From Phenylobacterium sp. Root700 (GTDB lineage Bacteria; Pseudomonadota; Alphaproteobacteria; Caulobacterales; Caulobacteraceae): a stretch of 64,000 nt of DNA. The stretch is taken from assembly GCF_001429025.1 (NCBI RefSeq), contig NZ_LMHT01000034.1:84953-148952 (forward strand), written 5' to 3'. The notes under the pieces are model-generated. The model was given only the letters and a program-made list of their open reading frames with translations. It was not told the origin of the DNA and ran no database searches. The position numbers were made by a program, and so were the translations under genes. Shown here piece by piece: positions 32,803-40,979 of the stretch. Positions within the stretch are counted from its first letter, which is position 1. Every line of letters begins with the position of its first letter.

Positions 32803-33415
32803 CGGCCCGGCCCAGGTGGGCGGCGATCAGCGGCGCGACCTCATCGGCGCGTTGATGCACGAGATCGTGGTCACCGCCTGGGAGCACATGCAGCCGCGCG
32901 TTCGGCAGCAGGTCGGCCAAACGCTCGCCGACCGTGACGGGGCTGATCGGATCGGCGTCGCCCCAGAGCAGCAGCACCGGCAGGGCGATCCCCGGCAGCT
33001 GCGCGGAAAGATCGACATGCACGTCGCTGAGCCACCGCGCGGCGTTCGGATGGTTGCGGTGATAGGTCGCCTGCCAGTCGGCGGCGCCCAGCTGCTTCAT
33101 GTCCAGGCCGGCGCTGGTGACCGACAGCACCAGCCGCCGGACCTTCCGCGGGTGGCGCAGGGCGGTCAGCATGGCGACCAGCCCGCCCATCGACTGGGCC
33201 AGCAGATCCACCGGCCCCTCGCCCATCTGCGCCTCGACCAGTCCGAGCAGATCCTCCAGGCCGTTCACGTCGGGGTGGCTCGGCTGATGTCCCAGGCCCG
33301 GCCATCCCAGATAGACCTTGCCCCAGGACGCAGGCAGACGCTCGCCCACCGGCCGCCAGAAATCGGGATCGGCGCCTGCACCGGGCAGGAAGATGAGTTT
33401 CGGCGTGACGGTCAC
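32795..33415 (-). CDS. Alpha/beta hydrolase
   Basis: The 206-residue protein shows LIFLPGAGADPDFWRPVGERL at the N-terminus, the nucleophile elbow AQSMGG near residue 74, LLLWGDADPISP near 148 with the acid, and GGDHDLVH near 181 with the histidine. All catalytic positions are thus present. The short lid suggests a small ester or amide substrate. It overlaps the downstream GNAT gene. A terminator-like hairpin stands 34 bases before its start codon, which could attenuate the unit. Confidence 0.88.
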   Translation of the reverse strand: MTVTPKLIFLPGAGADPDFWRPVGERLPASWGKVYLGWPGLGHQPSHPDVNGLEDLLGLVEAQMGEGPVDLLAQSMGGLVAMLTALRHPRKVRRLVLSVTSAGLDMKQLGAADWQATYHRNHPNAARWLSDVHVDLSAQLPGIALPVLLLWGDADPISPVTVGERLADLLPNARLHVLPGGDHDLVHQRADEVAPLIAAHLGRADD

Positions 33416-33448
33416 GAGGATGTCCTTGGATCAGGGCGCAGACAAAAG

Positions 33449-33470
33449 AGCCCGCCGATGAGGGCGGGCT
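33449..33470 (-). terminator. Rho-independent terminator or attenuator before the hydrolase gene
   Basis: AGCCCGCC and GGCGGGCT pair perfectly around a six-base loop; read on the minus strand the stem is followed by CTTTTGTC. It would stop transcripts coming leftwards from the 33.5-33.9 kb region, just before the hydrolase start at 33415. That is the layout of an attenuator or of a short leader RNA. Confidence 0.65.
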
Positions 33471-33654
33471 GGCGTTCGAGCGGTTTGCGGGACGACTTGA
33501 GCCCAAGGGCTCCGGCGATCAGCCTCGTCGGATCTCCACGCACGCCGCGGCGAACGCCAGAAGGCGTCGGCGTCGGGCGGGCAAGGCGCGCTGGAGAACC
33601 ATGACCCTAGAATTGCGGTGTGAAAGACCAACGGTCAAGCCGACAGGAAGACCG

Positions 33655-33895
33655 GTTTTCGCGGGCGGTCCGACCGCTTGCAAATCAAGGGGTCAAAGCC
33701 CCCTGAAACCTCTTCGAAACCATGTCACAATTGCCCCCACGCAACCCCTGACGGGCCCAGGGTTTGGCGATGTTTTTACAAACCTCTTTACATCGCGGTC
33801 CATCGACCCTATTTCGCAGCGCTCCGGCGGACCCGATGTCCTCAAAAGCGCTGCTAACGCCGGCTAGGTTCAACTGCCAATGGGGGTTACGTGAA
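33655..33895 (+). promoter_or_regulatory. Structured leader of the ornithine decarboxylase gene (speF-motif candidate)
   Basis: No protein-like frame fills the about 480 bases between the hydrolase and decarboxylase starts. The last 240 bases on the plus strand hold several hairpins: GCGGT-CCG-ACCGC (33665-33677), GGGG/CCCC at 33689-33702, and G/C-rich arms near 33750 and 33815-33870. Alphaproteobacterial ornithine decarboxylase genes often carry the conserved speF RNA motif in this position. I cannot verify the fold; a covariance search would decide. Confidence 0.45.
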
Positions 33896-35149
33896 TTGCA
33901 CACGTACCATAAGCCCCTGGACCTGGTCCGTCAGCGGCCTCCGGAACGTCCTGTCGCAATAGCGCGACCGGACGCGGTGGCCACGGCGGCGCGCTGGTTC
34001 CAGGAAAATTTTAAGGGCGACGTCTTCTACGCGGTGAAGGCCAATCCTTCGCCATGGGTCATTGAGGCTTTGGCCGCCAATGGCGTGACGTCCTTCGATG
34101 TGGCCTCGATCCCCGAGATCGAGCTTGTCTCGCAGTTCGCGCCCGGCTCGCGCATGGCTTTCATGCACCCGGTCAAGAGCCGCGTGGCGATCGCGTCGGC
34201 TTACTTCGATCATGGGGTTCGCACCTTCGCGCTGGATACGCACGAAGAGCTGGCCAAGATCCTGGCCGCCACGGGCGACGCCAAGGACCTGAACCTGATC
34301 GTCCGCCTCGGCGTCGAGGCGGAGGGCGCGGCCTATTCGCTGTCGGGCAAGTTCGGCGTCGACCAGCACCAGGCCCCCGGCCTGCTGCTCGCCGCGCGCC
34401 GTGCGACCCAGGACCTGATGGGCGTCTCCTTCCACGTGGGCAGCCAGTGCATGCGTCCGACCGCCTATCAGGCGGCGATGACGCAGGCTTCGCGCGCCCT
34501 GGTCCGCGCCGGCGTGTTCGCCGACGTGGTCGATGTGGGCGGCGGCTTCCCCTCGGTCTATCCGGGCATGATCCCGCCCGACCTGGCCGACTACATCGAC
34601 TCCATCGACCGCGGCTTCGCCGAGATGATGGTTCACGAGACGACCGAGCTGTGGTGCGAACCCGGCCGGGCGCTGGTGGCCGAAGGCTCGTCGATCCTCA
34701 CCAAGGTCGAACTTCGCAAGAACGACGCGCTTTACCTGAACGACGGGTCCTACGGCTCGCTGTTCGACGCGGCCCACACCAAGTGGCCGTTCCCGGTGAA
34801 GCTGCTGCGCAGCGAAGGCGGCGAGGCCTTTGAAGTCGAAGGGCCGCTGAAGCCCTACCGCTTCTGGGGGCCGACCTGCGATTCGCTCGACCACATGCCC
34901 GGCCCGTTCTGGCTGCCGGAAGATGTGCGCGAAGGCGACTATGTCGAGATCGGCATGCTCGGCGCCTATGGCGTGGCGATGAACACCCGCTTCAACGGTT
35001 TCGGCGACGCCGAGACCGTGGTGGCGAGCGACCCGCCCATGGCCTCGATGTTCGGCCTGGCCCGACGTTCCATTCCCCTGCCTCGGCAGGAGAACCAGAA
35101 TGTCGTGAAGCTGTCGCGTGCGCGCGGGAAGAAGCGTCGGCGGAAATAA
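33896..35149 (+). CDS. Ornithine/lysine decarboxylase, alanine-racemase fold (type III PLP)
   Basis: The 417-residue enzyme decarboxylates ornithine to putrescine (or lysine to cadaverine). PLP lysine 48 is in FYAVKANPSPW, the phosphate loop GGGFPSVYPG lies near residue 218, CEPGRALVAEG near 256, and the catalytic cysteine 328 is in GPTCDSLDH. I choose a TTG start, because LHTYHKPLDLVRQRPPERP then follows directly as in relatives and GGGGG precedes it. In-frame ATGs at 33764 and 33836 would add 44 or 20 residues that look non-coding. It ends in a basic tail. Confidence 0.92.
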   Translation: MHTYHKPLDLVRQRPPERPVAIARPDAVATAARWFQENFKGDVFYAVKANPSPWVIEALAANGVTSFDVASIPEIELVSQFAPGSRMAFMHPVKSRVAIASAYFDHGVRTFALDTHEELAKILAATGDAKDLNLIVRLGVEAEGAAYSLSGKFGVDQHQAPGLLLAARRATQDLMGVSFHVGSQCMRPTAYQAAMTQASRALVRAGVFADVVDVGGGFPSVYPGMIPPDLADYIDSIDRGFAEMMVHETTELWCEPGRALVAEGSSILTKVELRKNDALYLNDGSYGSLFDAAHTKWPFPVKLLRSEGGEAFEVEGPLKPYRFWGPTCDSLDHMPGPFWLPEDVREGDYVEIGMLGAYGVAMNTRFNGFGDAETVVASDPPMASMFGLARRSIPLPRQENQNVVKLSRARGKKRRRK

Positions 35150-35168
35150 GCCGACTGCTCTGCTATTA

Positions 35169-35202
35169 AAGCGCGGCCGGTCGCTCCGTCCCGGCCGCGC
35201 TT
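35169..35202 (+). terminator. Terminator after the decarboxylase gene
   Basis: AAGCGCGGCCGG and CCGGCCGCGCTT form a perfect twelve-base stem around a ten-base loop, followed by CTTCCATT. It stands 20 bases after the decarboxylase stop and before the deoxyhypusine-synthase-like gene, so the two are at least partly separate transcripts. Confidence 0.8.
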
Positions 35203-35244
35203 CTTCCATTTGGACGGGCGCTCAAACTCTAAGGGTCTCAGAGA

Positions 35245-36306
35245 ATGAACGCTGACGTTCAAAAGACGAACCGCAAGGCCGAACTGTTGGCCAACACTGT
35301 CGAACACGTGGCGATCGACCAGTACGACGCCCGTCCGATCATCGACGCCATGCGCAAGATGAGCTTCACCAGCCGCGACACCGCGCGCGCCGCCGACATC
35401 CTGTCGATGTCCCTGGAAGACAAGGACTGCTCGACCTGGCTGACCCTGGCCGGTTCGACCAGCGCCGGCGGCTGCATGCACATCTACCGCGACATGGTGA
35501 AGTACGGGATGATCGACACGATCGTCGCGACCGGCGCCTCGATCGTCGACATGGACTTCTTCGAAGCGCTTGGCTTCAAGCACTACCAAGCCCAGTCGAA
35601 CGTCGACGACCGCGACCTGCGCGATCTCTATATCGACCGCATCTACGACACCTATATCGACGAGGAAGAACTCCAGAACTGCGACGGCACGATCTACGAG
35701 ATCTGCAATCTGCTGGAGCCCCGCCCCTATTCGTCGCGCGAATTCATCTATGAGATGGGCAAGTGGCTGGCGGCCGGCAACGCCAAGAAGCCCGACTCGC
35801 TGATCGAGGTCGCCTATCGCGAAGGCGTGCCGATCTTCTGCCCGGCCTTCGTGGACTCGTCGGCCGGCTTTGGCCTGGTGAAGCACCAGGTCGAGAAGAT
35901 GAAGGAGGGCAAGCCCTACCTGACCATCGACGCGGTCGCCGACTTCCGCGAACTGACCGACATCAAGCTGGCCGCGGGCACCACCGGCCTGTTCATGGTC
36001 GGCGGCGGCGTTCCGAAGAACTTCGCCCAGGACACCGTGGTCTGCGCCGAGATCCTCGGCCACGAAGCCGAGATGCATAAGTACGCCGTCCAGATCACCG
36101 TGGCCGACGTGCGCGACGGCGCCTGCTCGTCCTCAACGCTCAAGGAAGCCTGCTCCTGGGGCAAGGTCGACGTGACCTGGGAACAGATGGTCTTCGCCGA
36201 AGCCACCACCGTGGTTCCGCTGATCGCTTCCGACGCCTGGCATCGCGGGTCGTGGAAGAACCGCACCAAGCCCCGCTGGGCCAAGCTCTTCGACAAGAAG
36301 GCTTAA
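35245..36306 (+). CDS. Deoxyhypusine synthase-like protein (probable homospermidine synthase)
   Basis: The 353-residue protein has the deoxyhypusine synthase fold: LAGSTSAGGCMHIYRDMVKYGMIDTIVATGAS in blocks near residue 70 (NAD site), DSSAGFGLVKHQ near 208 and FMVGGGVPKNFAQDT near 250. Lysine 307 in EACSWGKVDV corresponds to the catalytic lysine of the eukaryotic enzyme. Bacteria lack eIF5A; several bacterial DHS-like proteins make homospermidine from putrescine or spermidine. Its position right after ornithine decarboxylase supports polyamine synthesis. The exact amine product is inferred. Confidence 0.88.
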   Translation: MNADVQKTNRKAELLANTVEHVAIDQYDARPIIDAMRKMSFTSRDTARAADILSMSLEDKDCSTWLTLAGSTSAGGCMHIYRDMVKYGMIDTIVATGASIVDMDFFEALGFKHYQAQSNVDDRDLRDLYIDRIYDTYIDEEELQNCDGTIYEICNLLEPRPYSSREFIYEMGKWLAAGNAKKPDSLIEVAYREGVPIFCPAFVDSSAGFGLVKHQVEKMKEGKPYLTIDAVADFRELTDIKLAAGTTGLFMVGGGVPKNFAQDTVVCAEILGHEAEMHKYAVQITVADVRDGACSSSTLKEACSWGKVDVTWEQMVFAEATTVVPLIASDAWHRGSWKNRTKPRWAKLFDKKA

Positions 36307-36316
36307 AGCACTTCAG

Positions 36317-36347
36317 ACGGCCGGGGTTCGCCCCGGCCGTTTTCGTT
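36317..36347 (+). terminator. Strong Rho-independent terminator
   Basis: ACGGCCGGGG and CCCCGGCCGT form a perfect ten-base stem with a TTCG loop, followed by TTTCGTTT. It begins 11 bases after the stop of the DHS-like gene. Confidence 0.92.
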
Positions 36348-36408
36348 TCCGGGGTTGGAGGCGCGCCGGCTCCCACGCATGATCGCGCCGAGCAGGTGGG
36401 AGGCGACC

Positions 36409-37215
36409 ATGAACCGCGCGCTGATGAGTTTGACCCTGGGCGGCGCGATCGCCGCCAGCGTGGTGGCGATCGCCATCGCCAAGGAACCCGTTCCGCCCGC
36501 CGCGCCAACCATCACCGGCTATCTCGGCGACGCCGGACCCGACACCTACAAGATCCTGCCCCCGGCCCCGGTCCCCGGCTCGATCCGCTATGAGGCGGAC
36601 CGCGCGACCTTCCTGGCGACCCGCTTGGCCAAGGACGGCCCGCGCTGGACGCTGGCCGTCGCCGACGCCAACGAGGCCGCCATCGTCAAGGACATGAGCT
36701 GCGCCATCGGCATGGAGCTGACGCCCCAGGCTGCGCCCAAGCTGACCAGCGTGCTGATGAAGATGCGCTTCGACGTGCGCCGGGCGGTGAACCGCCCCAA
36801 GGACATCTACAAGCGCCAGCGCCCCTATCTGATCGACCAGGGCGAGATCTGCGTGGCCAAGACCGACAGCCTGGCCGCCAGCCCCGACTACCCCTCGGGC
36901 CACACCACCTGGGGCTGGAGCGTCGGCCTGATCCTGGCCGAACTGGTCCCCGACCGCTCCACCCAGATCCTGACGCGCGCGCGCTCGTTCGGCGAAAGCC
37001 GGCTGGTCTGCGGCGTGCACAATATGAGCGCCGTGGAATCGGGGCGCACCAACGCCTCGGCCCTGGTCGCGGGCCTGCACGGCTCGGCGGACTTCCGCGC
37101 CGACATGGACGCCGCCCGCCAAGAGATCGCCACGCTGCGCAAGACCGCCAAGCCGTTGGACGCCAAGGCCTGCGCGGCCGAGGCCGCGCTGATCGCCAAG
37201 TCGCCCTACGACTAG
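36409..37215 (+). CDS. Secreted class A acid phosphatase (PAP2 family)
   Basis: The 268-residue protein has a signal peptide (MNRALMSLTLGGAIAASVVAIAIA). The phosphatase signature is present in three parts: KRQRPYL near residue 142, PDYPSGHTTWGW near 162, and SRLVCGVHNMSAVESGR near 201, where SRxxxGvHyPSDvxaGr is usual; the HxxSAVESGR form still keeps the catalytic histidine and arginine. It would release phosphate from organic phosphates in the periplasm, in line with the nearby phosphate genes. GGGAGG precedes the ATG at 36409. Confidence 0.92.
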   Translation: MNRALMSLTLGGAIAASVVAIAIAKEPVPPAAPTITGYLGDAGPDTYKILPPAPVPGSIRYEADRATFLATRLAKDGPRWTLAVADANEAAIVKDMSCAIGMELTPQAAPKLTSVLMKMRFDVRRAVNRPKDIYKRQRPYLIDQGEICVAKTDSLAASPDYPSGHTTWGWSVGLILAELVPDRSTQILTRARSFGESRLVCGVHNMSAVESGRTNASALVAGLHGSADFRADMDAARQEIATLRKTAKPLDAKACAAEAALIAKSPYD

Positions 37216-37224
37216 GCCGGCGCC

Positions 37225-38073
37225 TCAGGGCCGCTTGGCGGTGACGATCCAGGTGGCCGAGGCGAGCATCACGCCTTGAGGCGTCACGTACTGCGCCAAC
37301 GCTTCGCGGATGGCGCCCACGACGCCGTCCTTAAGCTCGGGCTTCTCGCGCAGCACCGCGCCCAACGGCCCGACCCGTAGGGACATGGCGACGGTCTGTT
37401 CCAGGTCGTTGCCGCCGATCAGCTGGTCATGCGGCTGGATGTCGATATCCGCAAAGCCCGCCGCCGCCAGGATGGCGCGCAGGCGCTGCGGATCGGCGAA
37501 GGCGAAGGGGCCGGGCGCGGTCGGATCGGCCGGCGGCGGCATCGGCGGCAGCAACGGCAGGGCGGCGAACATCGGCACGCCCATCCACGGGTTCTCCAGC
37601 ATCGGCCGCCAGCAGACGAAGGCCAGGCGTCCACCCGGCGTCAGCGCCGCGGCGATGTTGCGGAAGGCCGCGGTCGGATCATCGAAGAACATCACCCCAA
37701 AGCGCGAGAAGGCGAGGTCGAGACCACCCGGCGCAAAGGCATGGGTCTGGGCGTCAGCCGCCAGGAAACTAACATTCGCCGCCGCCGCGCCGCCGCGACG
37801 ACGCGCGACCTCCAGCATCGGCTCGGAGATGTCGACACCCGACACCTGGCCGGCGGGACCGACCCGCTGGGCCAGTTCGAGACTGGTCTGGCCGCAGCCG
37901 CAGCCGATATCCAGCACCCGCTCGCCGGCCATGGGCGCGGCCGCGTCCATGGCCCGCAGGCCCAGCGGCTCGATCTGGCGGTCCAGGCGGTCCTGCAGCT
38001 CCGCCCAGGTCGCCCCGGCGCTGTTGTTCCAATAGGCGATCTGGTCGGCGTTGGCGCCGCTCTCGACTGTCAT
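37225..38073 (-). CDS. SAM-dependent methyltransferase
   Basis: The 282-residue protein begins MTVESGANADQIAYWNNSAGATWAE and has motif I VLDIGCGCGQTSLELA near residue 52, motif II VSGVDISEPMLEVARRR near 77, and DLAFSRFGVMFFDDP near 120. It is a class I methyltransferase of the ubiE/arsM-like type; GCGCGQTS and the W..GA.WA..Q N-terminus are common in Caulobacterales. The substrate is not visible. The GGAGGG-like stretch before 38073 decides the start against a longer frame. It ends 10 bases from the convergent acid phosphatase. Confidence 0.87.
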   Translation of the reverse strand: MTVESGANADQIAYWNNSAGATWAELQDRLDRQIEPLGLRAMDAAAPMAGERVLDIGCGCGQTSLELAQRVGPAGQVSGVDISEPMLEVARRRGGAAAANVSFLAADAQTHAFAPGGLDLAFSRFGVMFFDDPTAAFRNIAAALTPGGRLAFVCWRPMLENPWMGVPMFAALPLLPPMPPPADPTAPGPFAFADPQRLRAILAAAGFADIDIQPHDQLIGGNDLEQTVAMSLRVGPLGAVLREKPELKDGVVGAIREALAQYVTPQGVMLASATWIVTAKRP

Positions 38074-38096
38074 GTCCGCCGTCCCTCTGCGCTGGA

Positions 38097-38870
38097 TTAG
38101 ATTCCAGCGTACCACTCATAGCCGCGGTCTTCCCAGAACCCGCCCTTGCCGCCGCCGAGATGGGCGAAGTCGGCCACCGCCTCGATGCGCATCACATACT
38201 TGGCGTGCTTGTAGCCCAGCTGGCGCTCGACCCGCAGCCGCGTCGGGGCGCCGTGCTTCACGGCCAGCGGCGCGCCGTTCATGTCGTAGGCCAGGATGGT
38301 CTGCGGGTGGAAGGCGTCGATCAGATCGATGCTCTCATAGTAACGGGCCAGCCCCTCCGGCGCGTTGGGGTCCAGGGTGTCGGCGCAGTGGAAGACCAGG
38401 TAGCGCGCCTCGTCCTTCAGCCCGGCCTTGTCCAGCAACGGCCCCAGGCGCGCGCCGGTCCACTTGCCGATCGCCGACCAGCCCTCGACGCAGTCGTGGC
38501 GAGTGATCTGGGTGCGGGCCGGCTGGGCGCGCAGTTCCGCCAGGCTGAGCGACAGCGGCCGGTCCACCAGCCCGTCGATCACCAGCCGCCAGTCGGCGAA
38601 GCCGCTCTCCACCAGGGCCCGATATTCCAGGTCGCCCGGCGCCGTCGAGCCGTTGGCGCGGAAGTCGGGCGAGATCTGATGCTCGGCGAACTCGGTCGCC
38701 AGGGCTGTGCGGTTGGCGACCAGCCGCTGGGCGCGGCGCGTCAGCCCCTCGGCGCGGGCCAGCGTCATCTGCACGCCCGAGTTCATGGTGAGCTTGTCGC
38801 AGGCCGAGAGCATCGCGCCGGCCGTGGCGGCGGCCAGGCCCGAGAGCCAGCGGCGGCGGGTGGCGGGCAT
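38097..38870 (-). CDS. Molybdopterin-dependent oxidoreductase, sulfite-oxidase/MsrP-like
   Basis: The 257-residue protein has an N-terminal RRRW signal followed by a hydrophobic stretch and AMLSAC, so it is Tat-exported and perhaps lipidated. The molybdenum-binding cysteine lies in ITRHDCVEGWSAIGKW near residue 120, and the domain continues with HCADTLDPN, YESIDLIDAFHPQTILAYDMNG and GAPTRLRVERQLGYKHAKYVM in order. It acts in the periplasm, taking or giving electrons through the cytochrome b561 encoded just upstream (one-base overlap, TGATG). The substrate could be methionine sulfoxide or sulfite. Confidence 0.9.
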   Translation of the reverse strand: MPATRRRWLSGLAAATAGAMLSACDKLTMNSGVQMTLARAEGLTRRAQRLVANRTALATEFAEHQISPDFRANGSTAPGDLEYRALVESGFADWRLVIDGLVDRPLSLSLAELRAQPARTQITRHDCVEGWSAIGKWTGARLGPLLDKAGLKDEARYLVFHCADTLDPNAPEGLARYYESIDLIDAFHPQTILAYDMNGAPLAVKHGAPTRLRVERQLGYKHAKYVMRIEAVADFAHLGGGKGGFWEDRGYEWYAGI

Positions 38871-39682
38871 CAGACCTCTCCCTGACGAATGGCGAAGCGG
38901 CCGGTGATCATCGAGCGCAGGCTGTTCAGCGGGCTGGAGACCAGCACCATCAGCACATGCACCACCACAAACAGCACGATCAGACTGGCCGACAGGAAGT
39001 GGAAGGTCCGCGCCGACTGCCGGCCGCCGAACAGCTCCGGCAACCAAGGCCAGGCCGCGTTCATGCCCGGCGACATCGAGAGGCCGGTCGCCACCATCAT
39101 CGGCAGCAGCACGAAGATCACCGCCAGATAGGTCAGCTTCTGCAGGGCGTTGTAGCGCCGCGCGGCCTCGCCCTTGGCGAATTTCAGCCGCGCATGGTCG
39201 GCGATCTCGGCCAGCAGGTGGCTGGGCTTGAGCTGGTCGCGGCCCGGCAGCAAGTCGCGCCGCACGTGGCCGCCGGCGATATTGGCGCTGAGATAGACCA
39301 GCCCGTTCAGGACGAAGAGCCAGGCGAAGAAGAAGTGCCAGCGCCGCCCGTCGGCCAGGCTGCGATAGGTTGGCAGGGTGGTCCAGGCGGGAAAGCCGCG
39401 AACCTGGTCGCCGGAAAAGCCGAGCACGCCGGTGGTCTCGAACATCGCCGGGCCGATCTTGGTGATCCCTACCGGCTGGCCGCCGCGCTCCATGGCGACC
39501 ATCGCCACCCAGGGCTTGGCGAAGGTCGAGGTGTTCCCCCAATAGAGCGCCGGGTGGGCGTTGAAGATCTGCAGCCCGCTGGTCAGCAGCACCAGCAGCG
39601 CCAGAACATTGATCCAGTGCGTCAGCCGGGTGACCAGGCTGTGCCGTTGGACGAGCACACTAGCCGAGGGGACTTGGGGCAT
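38870..39682 (-). CDS. Cytochrome b561 family membrane electron carrier
   Basis: The 270-residue protein has four to five helices and the cytochrome b561/DsrC-type histidines: VTRLTHWINVLALLVLLTSGLQIF near residue 20, RRWHFFFAWLFVLNGLVYL near 118, and RTFHFLSASLIVLFVVVHVLMVLV near 224. It should carry two b hemes and link the quinone pool to the periplasmic molybdoenzyme encoded next. The ATG at 39682 follows AAGGAA by six bases; a longer frame upstream is not protein-like. Confidence 0.9.
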   Translation of the reverse strand: MPQVPSASVLVQRHSLVTRLTHWINVLALLVLLTSGLQIFNAHPALYWGNTSTFAKPWVAMVAMERGGQPVGITKIGPAMFETTGVLGFSGDQVRGFPAWTTLPTYRSLADGRRWHFFFAWLFVLNGLVYLSANIAGGHVRRDLLPGRDQLKPSHLLAEIADHARLKFAKGEAARRYNALQKLTYLAVIFVLLPMMVATGLSMSPGMNAAWPWLPELFGGRQSARTFHFLSASLIVLFVVVHVLMVLVSSPLNSLRSMITGRFAIRQGEV

Positions 39683-39808
39683 CTGGGTTCCTTGCCGCGC
39701 GGCGCGAGCTTGCCACGAACAGGATACGGCGGCCATCGCCCGACGGATGTCGGAACGGCCACGACGCTCAGTGATTTTCATTGTCGGGGGTCGGAAAGGA
39801 GACAAGCG

Positions 39809-39997
39809 ATGAGCGCCCATCACCAAGACCAAACCGAACCCAGGACAAAGCCCGTTCGTCGTCAGACACCGGGACAGCGCGAACGCGCCAGCGAGCCGCG
39901 CAGTTTCGCGCCTGCGACCTCGACTGAACCGGCGCCGCCCGAGGGCCGGCTGGGACCGGCCGGCGACCCGGCCGAGGGCAAGCGCGACGAGCCCTAG
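39809..39997 (+). CDS. Small hydrophilic protein of unknown function
   Basis: The 62-residue product is rich in Arg, Pro, Glu and Thr and lacks hydrophobic segments; it ends GRLGPAGDPAEGKRDEP. A strong ribosome site (GGAAAGGAG) lies seven bases before the ATG, which is the main reason to accept it. It diverges from the cytochrome b561 gene and precedes the thioesterase by 54 bases. It is likely disordered; no function can be assigned. Confidence 0.65.
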   Translation: MSAHHQDQTEPRTKPVRRQTPGQRERASEPRSFAPATSTEPAPPEGRLGPAGDPAEGKRDEP

Positions 39998-40051
39998 CGC
40001 CCGAGGGCGGGGGTCCTTAAGGTCCCCCGCTCAATTCGGGAGAGCATTGCC

Positions 40052-40978
40052 GTGTCTGATGTTGACGTCGAGGTCTGGAGCGGCGGCGTCAACACCTGGG
40101 AATGCGACGAGATGGGCCACATGAACGTCAGGTTCTGGGTGGCCAAGGCGCACGAGGGGCTGGCCGGGCTGGCGGCGCAACTGGGCATGCCCAGAGCCTT
40201 CGCCGCCGATGGCGAATCCACCCTGATCGTTCGCGAAACGCACATCCGCTTCCTGCGCGAGGCCAAGCCCGGCGCGGCGCTCTACATGACCGGCGGCGTG
40301 GTCTGGATGGGCGAGAGCGACGCGCGCCTGCTGCTGGTGATCCGCCACCTGCACGGCGAACCGGCCGCCACCTTCCAGCTTGTGGTCGAGCACGCCACGA
40401 CCGGTGACATGCGCCCCTTCCCCTGGCCGCAGCGGATCCAGGAAAAGGCCGAGGCCCTGCGCATCGAGGTCCCGCCGTTCGCCGCCGCCCGCAGCATCGA
40501 CCTTGGCCCCGTCGCGCCGACCGCCAGCCTGCCCCGCGCGCTGGAGCTGGGCCTGACCCGCATCGGCCTGGGCGTGATCGGCCCGGCGGAATGCGACGTG
40601 TTCGGGCGGATGGCGCCGGAGATCTTCATCGGCCGGGTTTCCGACGGGGTCGGCCGGTTGTTCGGCGACACCCGCCCCGAGCCCGCGGCGGGCGAGACGC
40701 CGGCGCGCATCGGCGGCGCGGTGCTGGAATACCGGGTGCTGCACCTGGGGTGGCCGCGGGCCGGCGACAGCGTCGAACTTCGCTCCGGCTTCGGCGGCTG
40801 CGACGCCCGCACCCGCCGGGTCTTCCACTGGATGCTCGACCCGCAGACCGGCGCCGCCTGGGGCAGCGCCGAGGCGGTGGTCGTCTCCTTCGACCTCGAC
40901 AAGCGCAAGGTGATCGACATCTCGCCAGAGGCCCAGGCCGCCTACATGGCCAAGAGCGCCCCCGGCCTGACGCTGTAG
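40052..40978 (+). CDS. Tandem hot-dog acyl-CoA thioesterase family protein
   Basis: The 308-residue protein starts at a GTG after CGGGAGAG and has two hot-dog units. The first carries VNTWECDEMGHMNVRFWVAKAHEG near residue 14, like the WxDxDxxGHVN active site of 4HBT thioesterases. The second, near residue 173, reads GVIGPAECDVFGRMAPEIFIGRVSD, a diverged copy of the same motif. It would hydrolyse a fatty acyl-CoA. The fused pair replaces the usual homodimer. Confidence 0.85.
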   Translation: MSDVDVEVWSGGVNTWECDEMGHMNVRFWVAKAHEGLAGLAAQLGMPRAFAADGESTLIVRETHIRFLREAKPGAALYMTGGVVWMGESDARLLLVIRHLHGEPAATFQLVVEHATTGDMRPFPWPQRIQEKAEALRIEVPPFAAARSIDLGPVAPTASLPRALELGLTRIGLGVIGPAECDVFGRMAPEIFIGRVSDGVGRLFGDTRPEPAAGETPARIGGAVLEYRVLHLGWPRAGDSVELRSGFGGCDARTRRVFHWMLDPQTGAAWGSAEAVVVSFDLDKRKVIDISPEAQAAYMAKSAPGLTL

Positions 40979-40979
40979 G

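Noticed and set aside
33764-33895. N-terminal extension of ornithine decarboxylase from the ATG at 33764
   Set aside because: The 44 extra residues (MAMFLQTSLHRGPST...) do not resemble the family and the DNA looks like structured leader; the TTG start fits better.
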